From: Hippophae tibetana
Lineage: Eukaryota; Streptophyta; Magnoliopsida; Rosales; Elaeagnaceae
DNA: 64,000 nt
NCBI GenBank assembly: GCA_037013495.1
Contig: CM072803.1
Span: 57,425,627 to 57,489,626 of the forward strand
Direction of reading: 5' to 3'
Below the pieces are notes generated by a model that ran no database searches, was not told the DNA's origin, and saw only the letters and a program-made list of their open reading frames with translations. Each line of letters opens with the position of its first letter. The stretch's first letter is position 1. Positions 1 through 12,588 of this stretch are shown piece after piece. Both the position numbers and the translations under genes were made by a program.

Positions 1-1096
1 CCACCCTTGGCGAGGTGGAAAATCCAAGTGCTATCAATACCCTTATTTTCTTATTTCTTACCCATTATTTAAGAGCCAAAACTTTATCAAAATTCACATT
101 GAGATTTTTATCTATTTTCAAAATTATTTTATAAAACTTATATTTGAGAATGGTCATTTTGTAATTAGTTATCGAATCATTGTTTGTATGAGTATGTGGT
201 TTGATTATGTATCTCCCATACGTAATTTGATATTTGTAGTAGACTATGTTTTTTGTGAGGTTGTGAGTTGATACACTTCTAGTTAATGATTATTGGTTAC
301 CAATCAAATTGCATTGGATGGTATTGGTTGTGGAAGACAACCAAGTTCGAGTGTTAAACCAAAAAAATTGCGGAAGTAATAAGTGAAGAGTAGCAGTAGG
401 CAGTTTAGATCGAGCAACTGATGGTTATAGGTAATAGTGGTTTTACTATCTATTAGTGATGTAACTTGTTTATTATTTAGTAAATTATTTACTATTGAGT
501 GGTTACCTTAAGCAACCTAAGAATATTATCATATAGCTACGGTCTCTGTATAGGTTTACCTATTATACCGATTCTTATGCATGATCTGATATTGTGTTAG
601 TACAATCCAAGTTTAAGGTGTGGATGTTTCAACATAATATAAACTTAAATTTTGATTAGAAAGTATTTATTATTTACTTACCTTTTGCTTGATATATAAT
701 TTTTGTTATTAAAGTCATTTGCTTTTGATGTTATATTTTTTATACTTCTACTGTGTGAACTGTTTAAGTGTTCTACTTTTATGTTTCTATGAGTTAGTCT
801 CGTGTCCTTTAAAAGATTGTATCTCTTTACGCTAGTGGTTGATCGGGTCGTCAACTCTTTCACTATTTATTGTATTTTGTGTATGAGAGTAATATTGGGT
901 ATATTGAGATTTTGGATTTGAGAGTTTTTTTAATTCTTGACATATAGGGTCTATTAGTGTGTTACCTTATATTCAAGAATTAATATTGTTAAAATATATA
1001 AGATTTTTTGTATAGATTAGGCAATTGGTCAAACCACTTTAAATTGTTGTGTTCTTATTTGCTTGATTTATATTTATGCTTCCTCTGTGCCTAACA
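1..1096 (+). repeat. Ty1/copia 5' LTR, cut by the window's left edge
   Basis: This stretch ends in CTAACA, directly followed by a tRNA-iMet primer site, so it reads as the 3' part of a 5' LTR. It has no coding content. A divergent relative lies at 7,826-9,701. The two share the block around 430-660 (compare 8,570-8,790), including a run near 'gccttaagttacctgagaat' in the second copy. The start of this LTR lies outside the window, so its full length is unknown. Confidence 0.7.
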
Positions 1097-2330
1097 AGTG
1101 GTATCAGAGCCAAAGGTTAGAGGTACTAAATTGAGAAAACATGAAAACAATAAGGTTTGAGATATAGAAATTTGATGGAAAAATTAACTTCAACACTTGG
1201 CAAAGAGATATCAAGGATACACTAGTGTAACAAGGCTGTCTTAAGGAATTAAAGGAACGAAGTTAGAAGACATGAATGAGGATGACTGGAAAGAAATGGA
1301 ACCAAAGGTAGTGAGAACTATCACTTGAGTTCGGCTTCTAAAGTAAAATATAGTGTGTTAAATGAGACTTCTTCATTAAAGTTGTAAAAAAATTGAAAAC
1401 TATATATGTCAAAGTCTATTACAAATAGGCTATACTTGAAAAAAAAATTATATTCCTTGAGGATGGAAGAAGGTGATGACATTGGAAACCACATGAACAA
1501 GCTCAACATATGTATTTATGAACTTTTGAGTGTAGATGTAAAGACAGATGATGAAGACCAAGCAGTGATTTTGTTGTGCTCGTTACCAAAATCATGATAC
1601 ACTAGTGACAATATTACTCATTGGAAAGACTACTTTAACTATAGATGACGTATCAACAACAATTTTGGAAACTAGAAATGTGATACAATCAATAGTTCCT
1701 TTATGTGGAGATGTTCTTACTACTCGATAAGATTCAAGAGCATGTTTATCAAGTAGAGGAAAAAGTAGGCCTAAAGGAAGATATTCTAGTAGAGGCAACA
1801 ATCATTTCATGTCTCATTCAAGAGACAACATTGAGTATTTTTATTGTCATAAAGAAGGACACATCAAGAGATATTGTGAAGACCGACTAAAAGATATAAA
1901 AAGTCTTGATGAAAAAAAGTATATGTCACTGAAACATTTGATTCTAATTTTGATGTCATAGTGTGACTACATGTGAAGGCTCATTGAATGATTATATTTG
2001 GGATTATGAATGTTGTTTCCTTACGTGTGCAACTAAGGAATTGTTTGATAATTACGATTTTGTAATGATGGTGATGTTATCATCGCTAATGGGTCGAAAT
2101 AAAGGTCATTGGAAAAGGAACTATCAAGATTAAGATTTATGATGGAGTTATCAGGACAGTGGATGATGTAAGATGTATTCCATGTTTGAGAAAGAGTTTG
2201 GTAATAATGAGTCTGTAAAGGTAAGTTAAGGTTTTTTTTGTCATAATGAAAGGATGAAAATAATGAAGAAGGAAAGTTTGTACAAGTTGATTGAAGACCA
2301 TTATTGAGGTGAATGTAAGTAAAATAATAA
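1097..2330 (+). mobile_element. Ty1/copia fossil: gag and protease region
   Basis: Translated remnants in order are a gag start near 1,141 (the 'KFDG...W' pattern of plant copia gag), a middle gag block at 1,406-1,597, a CCHC zinc knuckle at about 1,840-1,880, and a protease/pre-integrase region to about 2,330. It is heavily decayed, with many breaks. No integrase or RT follows in this orientation, so only the 5' third is left. It looks old. Confidence 0.75.
1099..1110 (+). other. Primer-binding site (tRNA-iMet type)
   Basis: TGGTATCAGAGC is the standard plant Ty1/copia primer site. It lies two bases after the LTR end, which fixes the LTR boundary and the + orientation. Confidence 0.85.
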
Positions 2331-2959
2331 GTACAAATAGAAAAAATAAATATAATTATAAAGAACAAGGATCAAAGTTATAAAAGTATGAACAAAAGTA
2401 ATAATGTAAATTATTAAAGAAAATGAATTAAAAAATTAATTTAAAGTTGAGAAACGAATAATAAGACCCATATTTCATTTCATCCTTTCATTGTAGGTGA
2501 TTCAGAAACATAGACATTTATCTCTCAGGATAAAAGGATATACAAGTATCGAACACATACCAACGCAACTATTTCGACAAACTAAAATTGTGTTTGAACT
2601 ATATGGAAAGGAACTTAGCTTTAGACATTTAAAATAAGAATAAAAAAATAATGATAGGAAGTTTTTTTATGAAGATTCTTTCTATTAGTACATCTCTTTT
2701 TTGTTGCTTCTCTCATATATATATATATATATATATATTATATAAAGAAAAAATACACAAAACCAATTGGACAAAGAAATTAAAAAGAATTAAAGAGAAA
2801 ACGATAGAAAATGGCACAAACATAATAAAAATTACCGTTTCTTTCATTTATGATAGCTAAAATGGATTTTCGTTCATAATTTTCCAATAATGTCCCACAT
2901 GAATGAAAAACAATGGAGTTTTTAAAAAATAATGACTCAAATCAAATTTGAAATAGATA
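2331..2959. other. AT-rich spacer with an (AT)n microsatellite at 2,714-2,739
   Basis: No coding similarity was seen on either strand. The stretch separates two copia fossils of opposite orientation and holds one dinucleotide run. Confidence 0.6.
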
Positions 2960-4269
2960 CAGAGTTCAACGGTTTGAAACCTGCATAGGATAGGTAGGTA
3001 TTACCCTTTGACCCTTTTCTTGTGAAAGTATATTTACCTTACTGGTTGACCAGAAGATGTAATGTCTTTGAATTGTTTTGTTGTTTATGTAAGTGATGAC
3101 ATAATTCACACATGATTCTTTCCTGATACAATTTAATTCTCATTGTTATATTTGTTTTGGCCGTGAACATAAGCCTGATTCTCTAAGAGTTTTTAAAGAA
3201 TTAAGCCCTACATAATTTCCGTTAGAAGTAACCCTACTTATCTCTCATATAGGTGATCTCTTATCTATAAGAGTAATCCCTAAAGAGTAACCCACATACT
3301 CTACTCAATATTCTCTTCATAAGAATCATTAAAAGCCTTAGCTTAACCTACATCTTACAGATTTCACTGTTTTTATTATAGGAATGAAGTTGAGAGTAAA
3401 CCTCCACAATGATCTCACTAAGTCTTTACAACTAGGTTGTCCCTTTGAATCTCGATCTTGGGATCTCCAGTCAACTAGGTCGGGTATCCTTTGCAAATCC
3501 TTATTCATTCATGGGCTTCAATTCCATTCCACTCGATAACTTATCAGCTAACTCTCGATTTAACCCTTTAGTTCACAGATCCGTTATGTTATCTTTTGAC
3601 TTCACATAATCAATAGAGATAACCTCAATTGAGAGTAGTTGTCTAATGGTATTATGTCTAAGACATATAAGTTGAGACTTATTGTTGTACATATTGCTCT
3701 ATACTCTACCAATAGTTGATTGACTATCAGAATGGATGCAAATTGCAGGCACAGGATTCACCCACTTAAGAATATTCTCTAAGAAATTTTGTAGCCATTT
3801 TTATTCTTCACCATATTTATCCAAAGTAATGAACTTAGATTCTATCATGGATCTAGTAATTTACGTCTGTTTAGAGGAATTCCATAAAATAGTTACACCA
3901 CCCACATATATCCACTCTTAGACTTTGAGTCTTTCATGTTAGATATACTGTTTGCATCATTGTATCCTTCTAATAAAACTGGATATCTTGTGTGGTAAAA
4001 TTCATAACTACGTGCCTATCTTAAGTATCTAAATAGTCTTATAATAAATTTTCAGTGATAAGATCTTGGATTGATGGTATATCTACTTTGTTTACTTACA
4101 ACATAAGTTATGTCTGATCTTGTACAACTCATCAAGTACATAAGACTTCCTATCACTCTATAATATTTTAGTTGAGACACATTATCACATCTATTCTTAG
4201 ATAGGTGTAGATTTACATTTACCATTGTTCTAACAATTTTGAAATCACTATTGTTGAATTTTTCAAGTA

Positions 4270-5165
4270 TTTTGTTAACATAGTGACATGGACTTAGAAT
4301 GTGATCGCTTAATATCCTTTATCTTAATTCCTAAAATTAATCCAACAAGTCTCATATCTTTCATATAAAACATTGAATTCAACATATTCTTAGTAGATTT
4401 GATCATTACTACCCATAATTGGCATGTCATCAACATAAAGACACAAGAAGACATAGTCATATTCGATGTCCTTGACATGTGCACATTTGTAACATTCATT
4501 GATTTTAATGTTATTTGTCCTCATGACATTATCAAACTTTTTATGCCACAATTTTGGTGCTTGTTTTAAGTCATATAAAAACTTCACCAATTTATAGATT
4601 TTCCTTCTAGCCTTGGGCTAGAAAAACCCTCCGATTGTTCCATGTAGATTTATTCATCTAACCCTCCATTTAGAATGGTTATTTTTACATTCATTTGATG
4701 TATCTCAAGATTTCACAAAGTTGCGATAACAATTATCATCCTTATGGATGTTATTCTTATGGTAGAAGAATAAATATCAAAGTAATCAAGGCCATGTCAT
4801 TGTTTGTACCCATTACTTACAAGGCTGGCCTTGTACTTTTCAATTGATTTATCTAGTTTATATTTTCTCATTAAAATCCAATTGAACCCTAATGTTTAAC
4901 TACTTTGAGGTAAATCAACTAGTTCCTAAGTGTGATTTAATAGAATGGACTCAATTTCATTATTAACGACCTCTTTCCATTGAGGACCTTCATAAGAGTT
5001 CATAGCCTCTTTATAGGTTTGAGGTTCACTTTCTAGCAAGAAGTTTAGAAAATTTAGACCATAGGATATTTCTGTCCTAACCCTCTTGATACGTCTATGT
5101 TCCACCTTAAACTCATCCTCAACCTCCTTTTCAAGTTCTTGGTCTTGACTACCTTCATTCATAGT
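4270..5165 (-). pseudogene. Copia reverse transcriptase remnant
   Basis: Minus-strand translations give the spacer ending in '...YKEAMNS' and 'WKEVVNNEIESI', typical of the start of plant copia RT. The 'LKQAPKLWHKKFD' block and the catalytic 'LYVDDMPIMG' block follow. The remnant is broken in several places. Confidence 0.8.
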
Positions 5166-5294
5166 CTCATAAATTCATGTAGAAGAACTTGATTCCCCAT
5201 GAGATTTACTTGGATATACATGTTCAAGGAACGATTCATTTCTTGATTCCATTATCATGTTCTTATGTATGTTTGGGACTTTTGACTCATGCAT

Positions 5295-7197
5295 TGATGA
5301 GCGAAAACCGGCATCGCCGATTCTTGCCAATACTTTGGTTTTAATATTTATAAAACTCTCGCAAGTGCACGAATCATTTCGAAGAAAATGGTAAGTATAC
5401 TCCCAAGGTCGATCTAAGGAAGGAATGTATGTGGTTTTTAATTTATTATTTAAACTTTTAAAAACGAAATTAAATCCTAAACATCCTGTCACGATAGTTT
5501 GGTTTTTGTGTTCCTAATCTAATAACATAAAAATAAAAATATATACAGATTAATAAATATAATCTAATAACATAAAAATAAACATAGATACAAATTTAAT
5601 AAATATTTATCTAAAAATAAACATAGATACAGATTCAATAAATATTTATGCAAATTTTATCATTTATATTAGTGGAGTATTTATGGATATAATAACTAAA
5701 TTAATTATGCTTGCTCATATTATCTAGGTTATTAAAGATATAAATTGATATTTTATTGATTCTCTTTTTTTTATATAAATACCACCTTTGGTGGGGTTAG
5801 ATATTCTTTGTTAACTAAACAAATCAATTAACACCTATGGGTGGGGTTGATAACTAATATGCTTAATTAAATTAATTCCTTTTTCTAAGAGATTGAAAAT
5901 GAACCATTTAAATGCCACCTTTGGTGGGGTTAGATAGTTTAAACTTTATTCAAGGTGTCCAAATTAAACAAAAGAATTTAATTATCCGAGTACTAACTTT
6001 CAAGTTTTAAAACCACTATTGAAAACATGTTGTCAATACATTTTCACATAATAATTCTTATAAAAACTTTTGAAATAGAGCTTCACTCTAACTACCGGGC
6101 GATTGTACCAACAAATAAAAGAGCACTACTCTAAATTAGACCGGATAACTAAACCTTAAAATCTAATTTTCAGGTTTAAGTTTCTAATGAAAAATAATAT
6201 ATTTCTCTCTAACATTCTTAATATAAAATCTTGAATAAAAATAAAATCAATTCATTTTAGAAATTTTCACCTATTTAATATTTCGCAAGCACAACAACGT
6301 TATTATTATATCATGTTTATAAACAGTCAGCACAGTTAAATTTAATCGCAGACAAATTAAATATAACATGTAAGAATAAAGCATAAAAATAACTGTAAAG
6401 AAAATAAAATCCTTACAGAACTTCGACGCTATTCCCGTAGCTGGAAAACCTCCAAGCGGAATTTGCACTCTCATTTATTGAATCAAAAAGCTAATAAATT
6501 ACAAAAACATTACAAGTTCTTCTCAAAAAGAGAAGAACTCTAAAACTAAGAGAATTAAACTAAAAACTAAGAAACAAACTAAGAAAAGCTTAGAAACTAA
6601 GAAAAACTTAAAAACTAAGAAATGAGAGAAAGAAAGAAGAGAGAAGTGTGTTTTGAAGTGAAGGGAAGGGGGGTATTTATAGGTGAGGATGGAGAGAAAA
6701 AATGAGTAAAAAAAATGTAAAAACGCGTATTGGAAATGCTGAGGTCATTAATGACGTCATCATGACGTCATGGGGCGGCTGCACGTGAAAAATGGGGCGA
6801 AAAGACGTTGGCGCGCGTGAACAGTGCCCGCACGCTGGGGCGTGCGGGTGCGCGCGGGCTGGGGCGCTGGGGCGCTTGGCTGGGCGCGCGGCTGGGCGCG
6901 ATTTTCTCCTTTTTGACATTTTTGACCTTTTTACCCATTTTGTCCAATTTTTCCATGTTTTTTGACCTTTCCCCACTTATTTATTAATATATTTTTGATA
7001 TATTGCTTCAAGTATTCCTCTTTGAGTCTCTAAGTTGCGTTTTTAGGCCAAAATACCTGAAAAACAATAAAAATACCCGTGATTCCGAAAAAGACAAATT
7101 TATATAAATATATGATAAAACATATAAATATATATATTTTTAATCAATTAATGTGCATAAAATCATGGTTATTTTAGTGCTTTTTGAGCACTCATCA
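5295..7197 (-). repeat. Solo LTR, family A (1,903 bp)
   Basis: On the minus strand it runs from TGATGAGTGCTC (right end) to ...GCTCATCA (left end). The flanking 5-mers are TGCAT (5,290-5,294) and TGCGT (7,198-7,202), a target duplication with one difference. No internal region is present, so it is a solo LTR made by LTR-LTR recombination. A TATA box lies at 6,674-6,680 (minus). Upstream are two perfect TGACGTCA boxes, one imperfect box and a CACGTG. It shares its whole structure with the copies at 56,801-58,740 and 37,790-39,628. Confidence 0.9.
6740..6787 (-). promoter_or_regulatory. ACGT-core box cluster of the family-A LTR
   Basis: TGACGTCA at 6,752-6,759 and 6,763-6,770, the imperfect TGAGGTCA at 6,740-6,747 and CACGTG at 6,782-6,787 stand about 60-110 bp upstream of the LTR TATA box (minus orientation). 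TGACGTCA and CACGTG are known binding sites of plant bZIP factors. Binding here is inferred. Confidence 0.6.
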
Positions 7198-7825
7198 TGC
7201 GTAGAAAAGTGATAAGTACTATTGTTATATGCATATCCAATGAAAATACAATCTATCATTTTCGAACTTATCTTCACCTTCTTAGGTATAAGTATGACTA
7301 CTTTAGCAAGACACCTTCATACTCGTAAATATTTGTAAAAATGTATCTTTCCTTTAAATAGTTAATATGGTGTCTTATACGCTTTTTCGTGAGGTACCTT
7401 ATTTAAAAGGTAGTTAATTGACAAAATAGCTTCTCCTATAGGTTCTGTGGTAACCTAGAACTTAATAGTATTGCATTAATCATTTCTTTCAAGGTATGAT
7501 TCTTATGCTCAATAACTCCATTTTGCTGAGGTGAATAAGGCACAATGGTTTCATGTAGAATTCCATGTTATTTACTGAATTCACCAAACTAGTTCTTCAA
7601 ACTTACCACCACAATCACTACACAGTACCTTGATTTTCCTACTAAGTTTATTCTCAACTTCTTTTTTATAAAGAATAAATTTTTATATAGCTTCATCTTT
7701 GTTTTTAAGCATATGCACATATTTTATGATATCATCGATAAAGTAATAAAATACTTATTACCATTCAATGTGTAAGTCACATTGTTCTTGTATTTGTTTA
7801 TTGGCTTCTCGTGTGCAAAACACAG

Positions 7826-9701
7826 TGTTTGTTTTAGTATTAGTGTATATGTCTTCCTCTGTATAAGGTTGGTTACTATAGATCAATAATACACAAATAT
7901 AGTTAGGAATATGTTGTATGGAAGCATGTTTACATATACTATGTGGTTAGTTTTCATAGTGTGTATGCTAAGTGGAGTGTTAGTGTTTGGCAAGTTGGTG
8001 TTGTTACTTGTGTTTTTGGTTTATTTCAGATGCGAGTATTTATAAGAAGTACTCGATAATTTTTGGAATGAGAAAAAATTGACTTTTTACCACCTCGTCA
8101 CTAACCTTACTACCAAACTCACTAGGGACCTTGCCATAGGTAGCAACAAGGTGGCTGGTGAAGTGGTTGACAAGGTGGAAATTTTGTGCTTTATAAATAC
8201 CCCTTATTTCTTCTTATTTTGTATCTAGAAAAAAGTATAACACCTCATCTTTCTATTTTTAGATTACTAATACCTTATGTGTTGCTTCATATTAATGATT
8301 CGTGATTGTGTGAGAAAAATAGTGCTTGTTAGTGGTGAGTACTCAAGGTGGTGTTTTCAAGTGGGTTCTATATGTTTAGCCATATGTTAGCTGGTGGTTT
8401 CCTTCGTGTAACATTTTCTTATTCACTTTACACGTTACTGATCACACTATTGTAGGTGGTGTGAGCTTTGGAGGAGAGTTAGGTTCGTGTGTCGAACTAA
8501 GCCATTGTAGAAGCAGAAAGAAAGAGTAGCAATAGGTAGTTAGGACAAATATCCTAATAGATAAAGGTAATGGTGGTTTTATTTCTCTCAAAATGTTACT
8601 ATTTTATTATTTAGTGGATTATTTGCTGCTAAGTGGTAGCCTTAAGTTACCTGAGAATGTTACCATATATATAGGGTTCCTATGTGGGTTTACCTCATTA
8701 TATCTAGTGTTATTAATGCTCAAATGTGTGGCTAGTATAATCAGAGTTTAAATTGTGTATGTACATACATACTGAAGTTTAAACTTTGATTGGAAAGTTT
8801 CTATTTTTTTCTTTATCACTTGCTTTCCATTTATTGAAATCTATATTTACTGTTATTTATACAACCTATCTTTGATTATATGTACTACAACTATGCTTAT
8901 CTATTTTGTGTTTATCTCCTTGTGATTTTTTTATTTGAGTTAAATCCTTAAGGAGTCAGTATCTTCTTAGCCTGATTGTGTATTGGTCTAGGACTCTTTC
9001 ATTATTGTTATTACTAGATGCATACCATAATTAGAAACCATATTTATTACATGGTATCATATGTTTTATTTCCTTCCTATGTAGCATGCTTATAAGATTT
9101 CTAATCATTACTTGTTGTGATAAATTAATTTGTCTGCTTCTTGATCAATTTATATTGCTTAGGTCTATTACGTGCATGTGAGTTTTTTGTGAGTCTCTAA
9201 GGAGTCAGTATCTCCTTAAGTGTACTGGACATTGGCTTTTTAATTAGTTTTCTATAAGGTTTATGATAGCATGTTGTGAGATTGCAACCATCATTTATCG
9301 AATATGTTCACACATATGAGGCTTTGAAGTGATTGAAAATCATTTATGGCTTTTTAGTATGTTTGATTGTTTCACATGCTGGCTGTTAATTGCCATATAT
9401 GCACATTTATAGCTTAGATAGAAGCCTATGAGGAACACCATCTCTTGTGCATTTATTATAGTTTCTTTTTTCTTACTGTAGGTAGTTTTGTTGTGTGTTG
9501 AATTAAGAATGTTGTTTATGTACTTCTGCTTTGATAATTGCTCAATTCATGTTGTGAGGTCTATTTGGGCGAATTAATGTAGAGCTCGCAAAAATATTTC
9601 GTGGGTTGGTATCTCCACTTCTCATCTAGTTCCCGATTACTAATTTTATTCAGAAGAATAATTCACCTATATATAATTGCTCCTATGTATGAGAACCATC
9701 A
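7826..9701 (+). repeat. Copia-type LTR, divergent relative of 1-1,096
   Basis: It begins TGTTTGTTTTAG and ends ...ACCATCA, followed by a degenerate primer site (tggtattagagtgg from 9,704). It shares several blocks with the LTR at the left edge, around 8,160-8,220 and 8,440-8,830, and the 'agtcagtatcttctt' block near 8,955. A TATA box (TATAAATA) lies at 8,192-8,199. No 5-bp duplication was found. The ends are the best guess from TG...CA and the primer-site remnant. Confidence 0.5.
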
Positions 9702-11150
9702 ATTGGTATTAGAGTGGATCACCCTTGTTCATGCTTAACTTCCATGGTTTTAAATCATAGAGCTTTATCTACACATACACACACATTGTAAAGTTGTGTT
9801 CTTTGTTCCTCTTTGTGTGGATTGTTGTTGTTGTTCTGTGAGGTCATTTACCTCCATGAACCTTTTATTGTTTACATGTTTCCTATTTTTCTATTCGTGC
9901 ATATCTCTTTCTCTCTATTTTTTTCTTTATCATGCATTGTATGTTATATGTCTTACTTATTGCTATGCCTAACTGTTTGATCTGTTACTAGTTTTCTCTC
10001 CCATAATTTTCTTTAATATTTTTTTATATGTATGTTCCTTGCATACTGCTTACTTTTTCTCGTATAGCTATCTGCATGAGCATCATGTCATATGTTTTTA
10101 TCATGTAGTGTCAAATTTTTAGGATCTTCTTTCTGTAGTCCTATCATTCATATGCCAGGTAATATAGAATGCATCTCATATGTTCTCCAAGGTTATTCTT
10201 TCTTATACCTAGTATGTTGTGTGTTGGTTCTTTGTTAGTCTCATGTTGATATTTTTACATCTTTTGCATGTTCTTCCTTCTCTTGTGCTTTAGTTGTATC
10301 TTTAAAGAAAATTGAGGTGTTGTTACAAAATTTTTACATGAGTGTTTCTCTACACTATGCTTGTATAGGTTTGCCCTATGTATCATATGTCATATAGATT
10401 ATTTACTTATATTTAGGACTCTTCACTTACATGTGTTGATGTGATTAGGCTTGTGTGTTTAATTGGCATTTTTAGTGTTTAGGGTATTGACCCTTTCTAA
10501 GCATGTCTCTTGTTTTTGTGTTGGAACCTAAGCCTTTCTCATATGCATAGATGTTTTTGTATCATCCCTTATTTCTTCTCTCTTGGGAGTGCTACCTGTG
10601 TAGTTAGTAAATTCTTTCCTTCTTATGACTAGTGATTATGTGAGTATTACCAATGATCTCTTCTGAGAAAACTATGTGCAATTTATTGCTTTATCTCTCT
10701 CTAGAGAAAACATTGTGTGACATGTGCTGATAATCTCTCTTAACACATGATTGTCTTTATGGCCTATTTTATCCTTGAGGTCATCTTTGTTATCCCACTT
10801 CTTTTTTGTTGTGTTTCTTGTCTGTGCCTCTAAACTACACTTAACTTCATTTACTACTTTTAATTAAAAAGGGCATATTTGTCTTTTGTCATTCATCATT
10901 TTCCTTTTTCTCATTTCTCTCTTCTTGGGATTATTCTGCATGTTTTTCTATCCTCCTAACTTTTTCATGAGAAATGAACTTTTTTGAGGGATCAATGATG
11001 TTGTACGAGTGGCATGTATTTGACTTGATTTGAAATGTGGCTTTTATGACATGTGTTTTCATTGAGCATTTGTATGATTGAATTCTTGTGTTGAAATTGA
11101 AAAAAAAAAATTTCTTATACATATGCCATAACTCTGTGAATTTATATGGA
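9702..11150. other. T-rich non-coding stretch, probably LTR-element interior
   Basis: There is no open frame of note and no recognisable domain on either strand. It lies between an LTR-like region and a gypsy 3' end, so a non-coding interior of a decayed element is the likely origin. Confidence 0.35.
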
Positions 11151-12510
11151 TATTTTGAGAGTTTGTGCGGATTTCTGCTTTGATAATTTATACGACTCTA
11201 ACAAGCTCTAGAATCAACTTTTAGTCTCTTGAGGTGAAATCCTAAGTGTTACTTGGATAGAAAAAGGATTTAGGCCATCATTAAATCTTTTGATCCTTTC
11301 TTACCACCAAATATTTTCTTATCCTTAGTATCTCTTCTTTGAGCCATTGATAAATGTCTTAAATTACATTTCTTACATATATTTTCGAAGGCATTTATAT
11401 ATATTAGTTTATCAATGAAGTCATTTTATGCATTAATTATAAAGTCTCATTACATTATTTTAATTAAACATATTTATATGAATAAATGGTTATCTAATAT
11501 TATTTATGTTTTTTATGATAGACTTATATTTAGTATTTTTCATATTTTAAATGGTTGAAGATGTATCAAGTTGCTTGGTGAAAATATTCAAACAACTTGC
11601 ATGGAAAATGCATTTTTAGCCACCACTTGCACCTGGTTAAGTAAAATGAATATATCATGGGTTTTAGTTATCGGATGAACATGATTCAAGTTTTGTTGGA
11701 CATCTAGTGAAATTATCTACAACTTTTATGTTTATCATTTTGTTAGATTCAGATTACAAAAAAGCATAAAGTGGCCAACATTCAGAAAACTATTTAAACT
11801 ATAAGCCCACCATGACAACTAATGCTCACACTAACACAAGTTTCTTTTTTTCTTTTTTTGTCTACAAAAGGAGGAAATTTTCTCAACAAAACGTAGGGCT
11901 TAAGTTAGAGTTTGAGATCTTTATCTCATCTTACTCATTTGGTTTTGTTATGTTTATTTATAACATGTCTTACTTAAACCTTTGCTAAAGCAAGGGTGAA
12001 ACTTTTATGAATCTATAGTATTGTTCTTCATTCTTTCCTTTTTTTCTTCAATGAAATCTTTCGGTTAATTAAATCATATGTATTAAAATTGTATTTGGTT
12101 TATTTGATACTTTGATTGATTGTTAACATTATGAATGGTACATTGAATGCTTATAATATCTAAACATGCCAAGTTCATGAGTTTATTATATACTATAAAT
12201 TAAATACAAAGGGTTATCTTTTAAATATATTGATGCAATAAATTCCAATTAAGATGAATTCCTAAATGAGTCTTAGTTAAGTTATAAAGTGAATGAAGTA
12301 TAACTACAGTAAGTTTTTCAAAGTAAATCACTAATGCTCAAGTGATTTTGTTTAGTGAATCTTCATTTATCGTATATAAACCAAATAGTCAACCTTTCAC
12401 CTTTCAATTAATCTAAAATCGTTCTTTCAGTTCCCTAAGAATTGACATTCAAACATCCAAATTTATTACTTCAAATAACCTACACTTGGGTATTATGAAC
12501 TATAAGTTGT
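11150..12510 (+). repeat. Ty3/gypsy 3' region and LTR fragment
   Basis: 11,200-11,290 matches, in reverse complement, the 3' non-coding part of the Athila-like element near 15,050-15,140 (shared words such as 'ggatttaggccatc' and 'ctcttgaggtgaaatcctaag'). The end (about 12,430-12,510) has the 'gttccctaagaattgaca' and 'acctacacttgggta' wording typical of the 3' end of plant Ty3/gypsy LTRs. The likely orientation is plus. Exact ends were not found. Confidence 0.4.
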
Positions 12511-12588
12511 AGCAGCCATCATGTTATGCCTTCTTTTCTTTGCACCTAAAATTTGGCTTAGCTAAAATGATTATTCCATCTTGCCTTT

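Larger units (their letters stand above)
2960..7825 (-). mobile_element. Ty1/copia fossil, minus strand, split by a solo LTR
   Basis: Read on the minus strand from right to left, it shows an integrase remnant (about 7,200-7,825), then the solo LTR insertion at 5,295-7,197. It continues with the spacer and RT start (about 4,926-5,290), the RT core (about 4,270-4,600, with a 'YDLKQAPKLWH' motif and a Y-V-D-D box), the RNase H tail (about 3,560-3,960) and a non-coding 3' part that may include LTR sequence to about 2,960. The outer limits are approximate. There are many breaks. It must be older than the solo LTR it contains. Confidence 0.75.

Noticed and set aside
1-9701. 1-1,096 and 7,826-9,701 as the two LTRs of one element
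   Set aside because: Divergence is far higher than for any other LTR pair here, lengths differ, and the sequence before 7,826 is not a purine tract but minus-strand integrase remnant.
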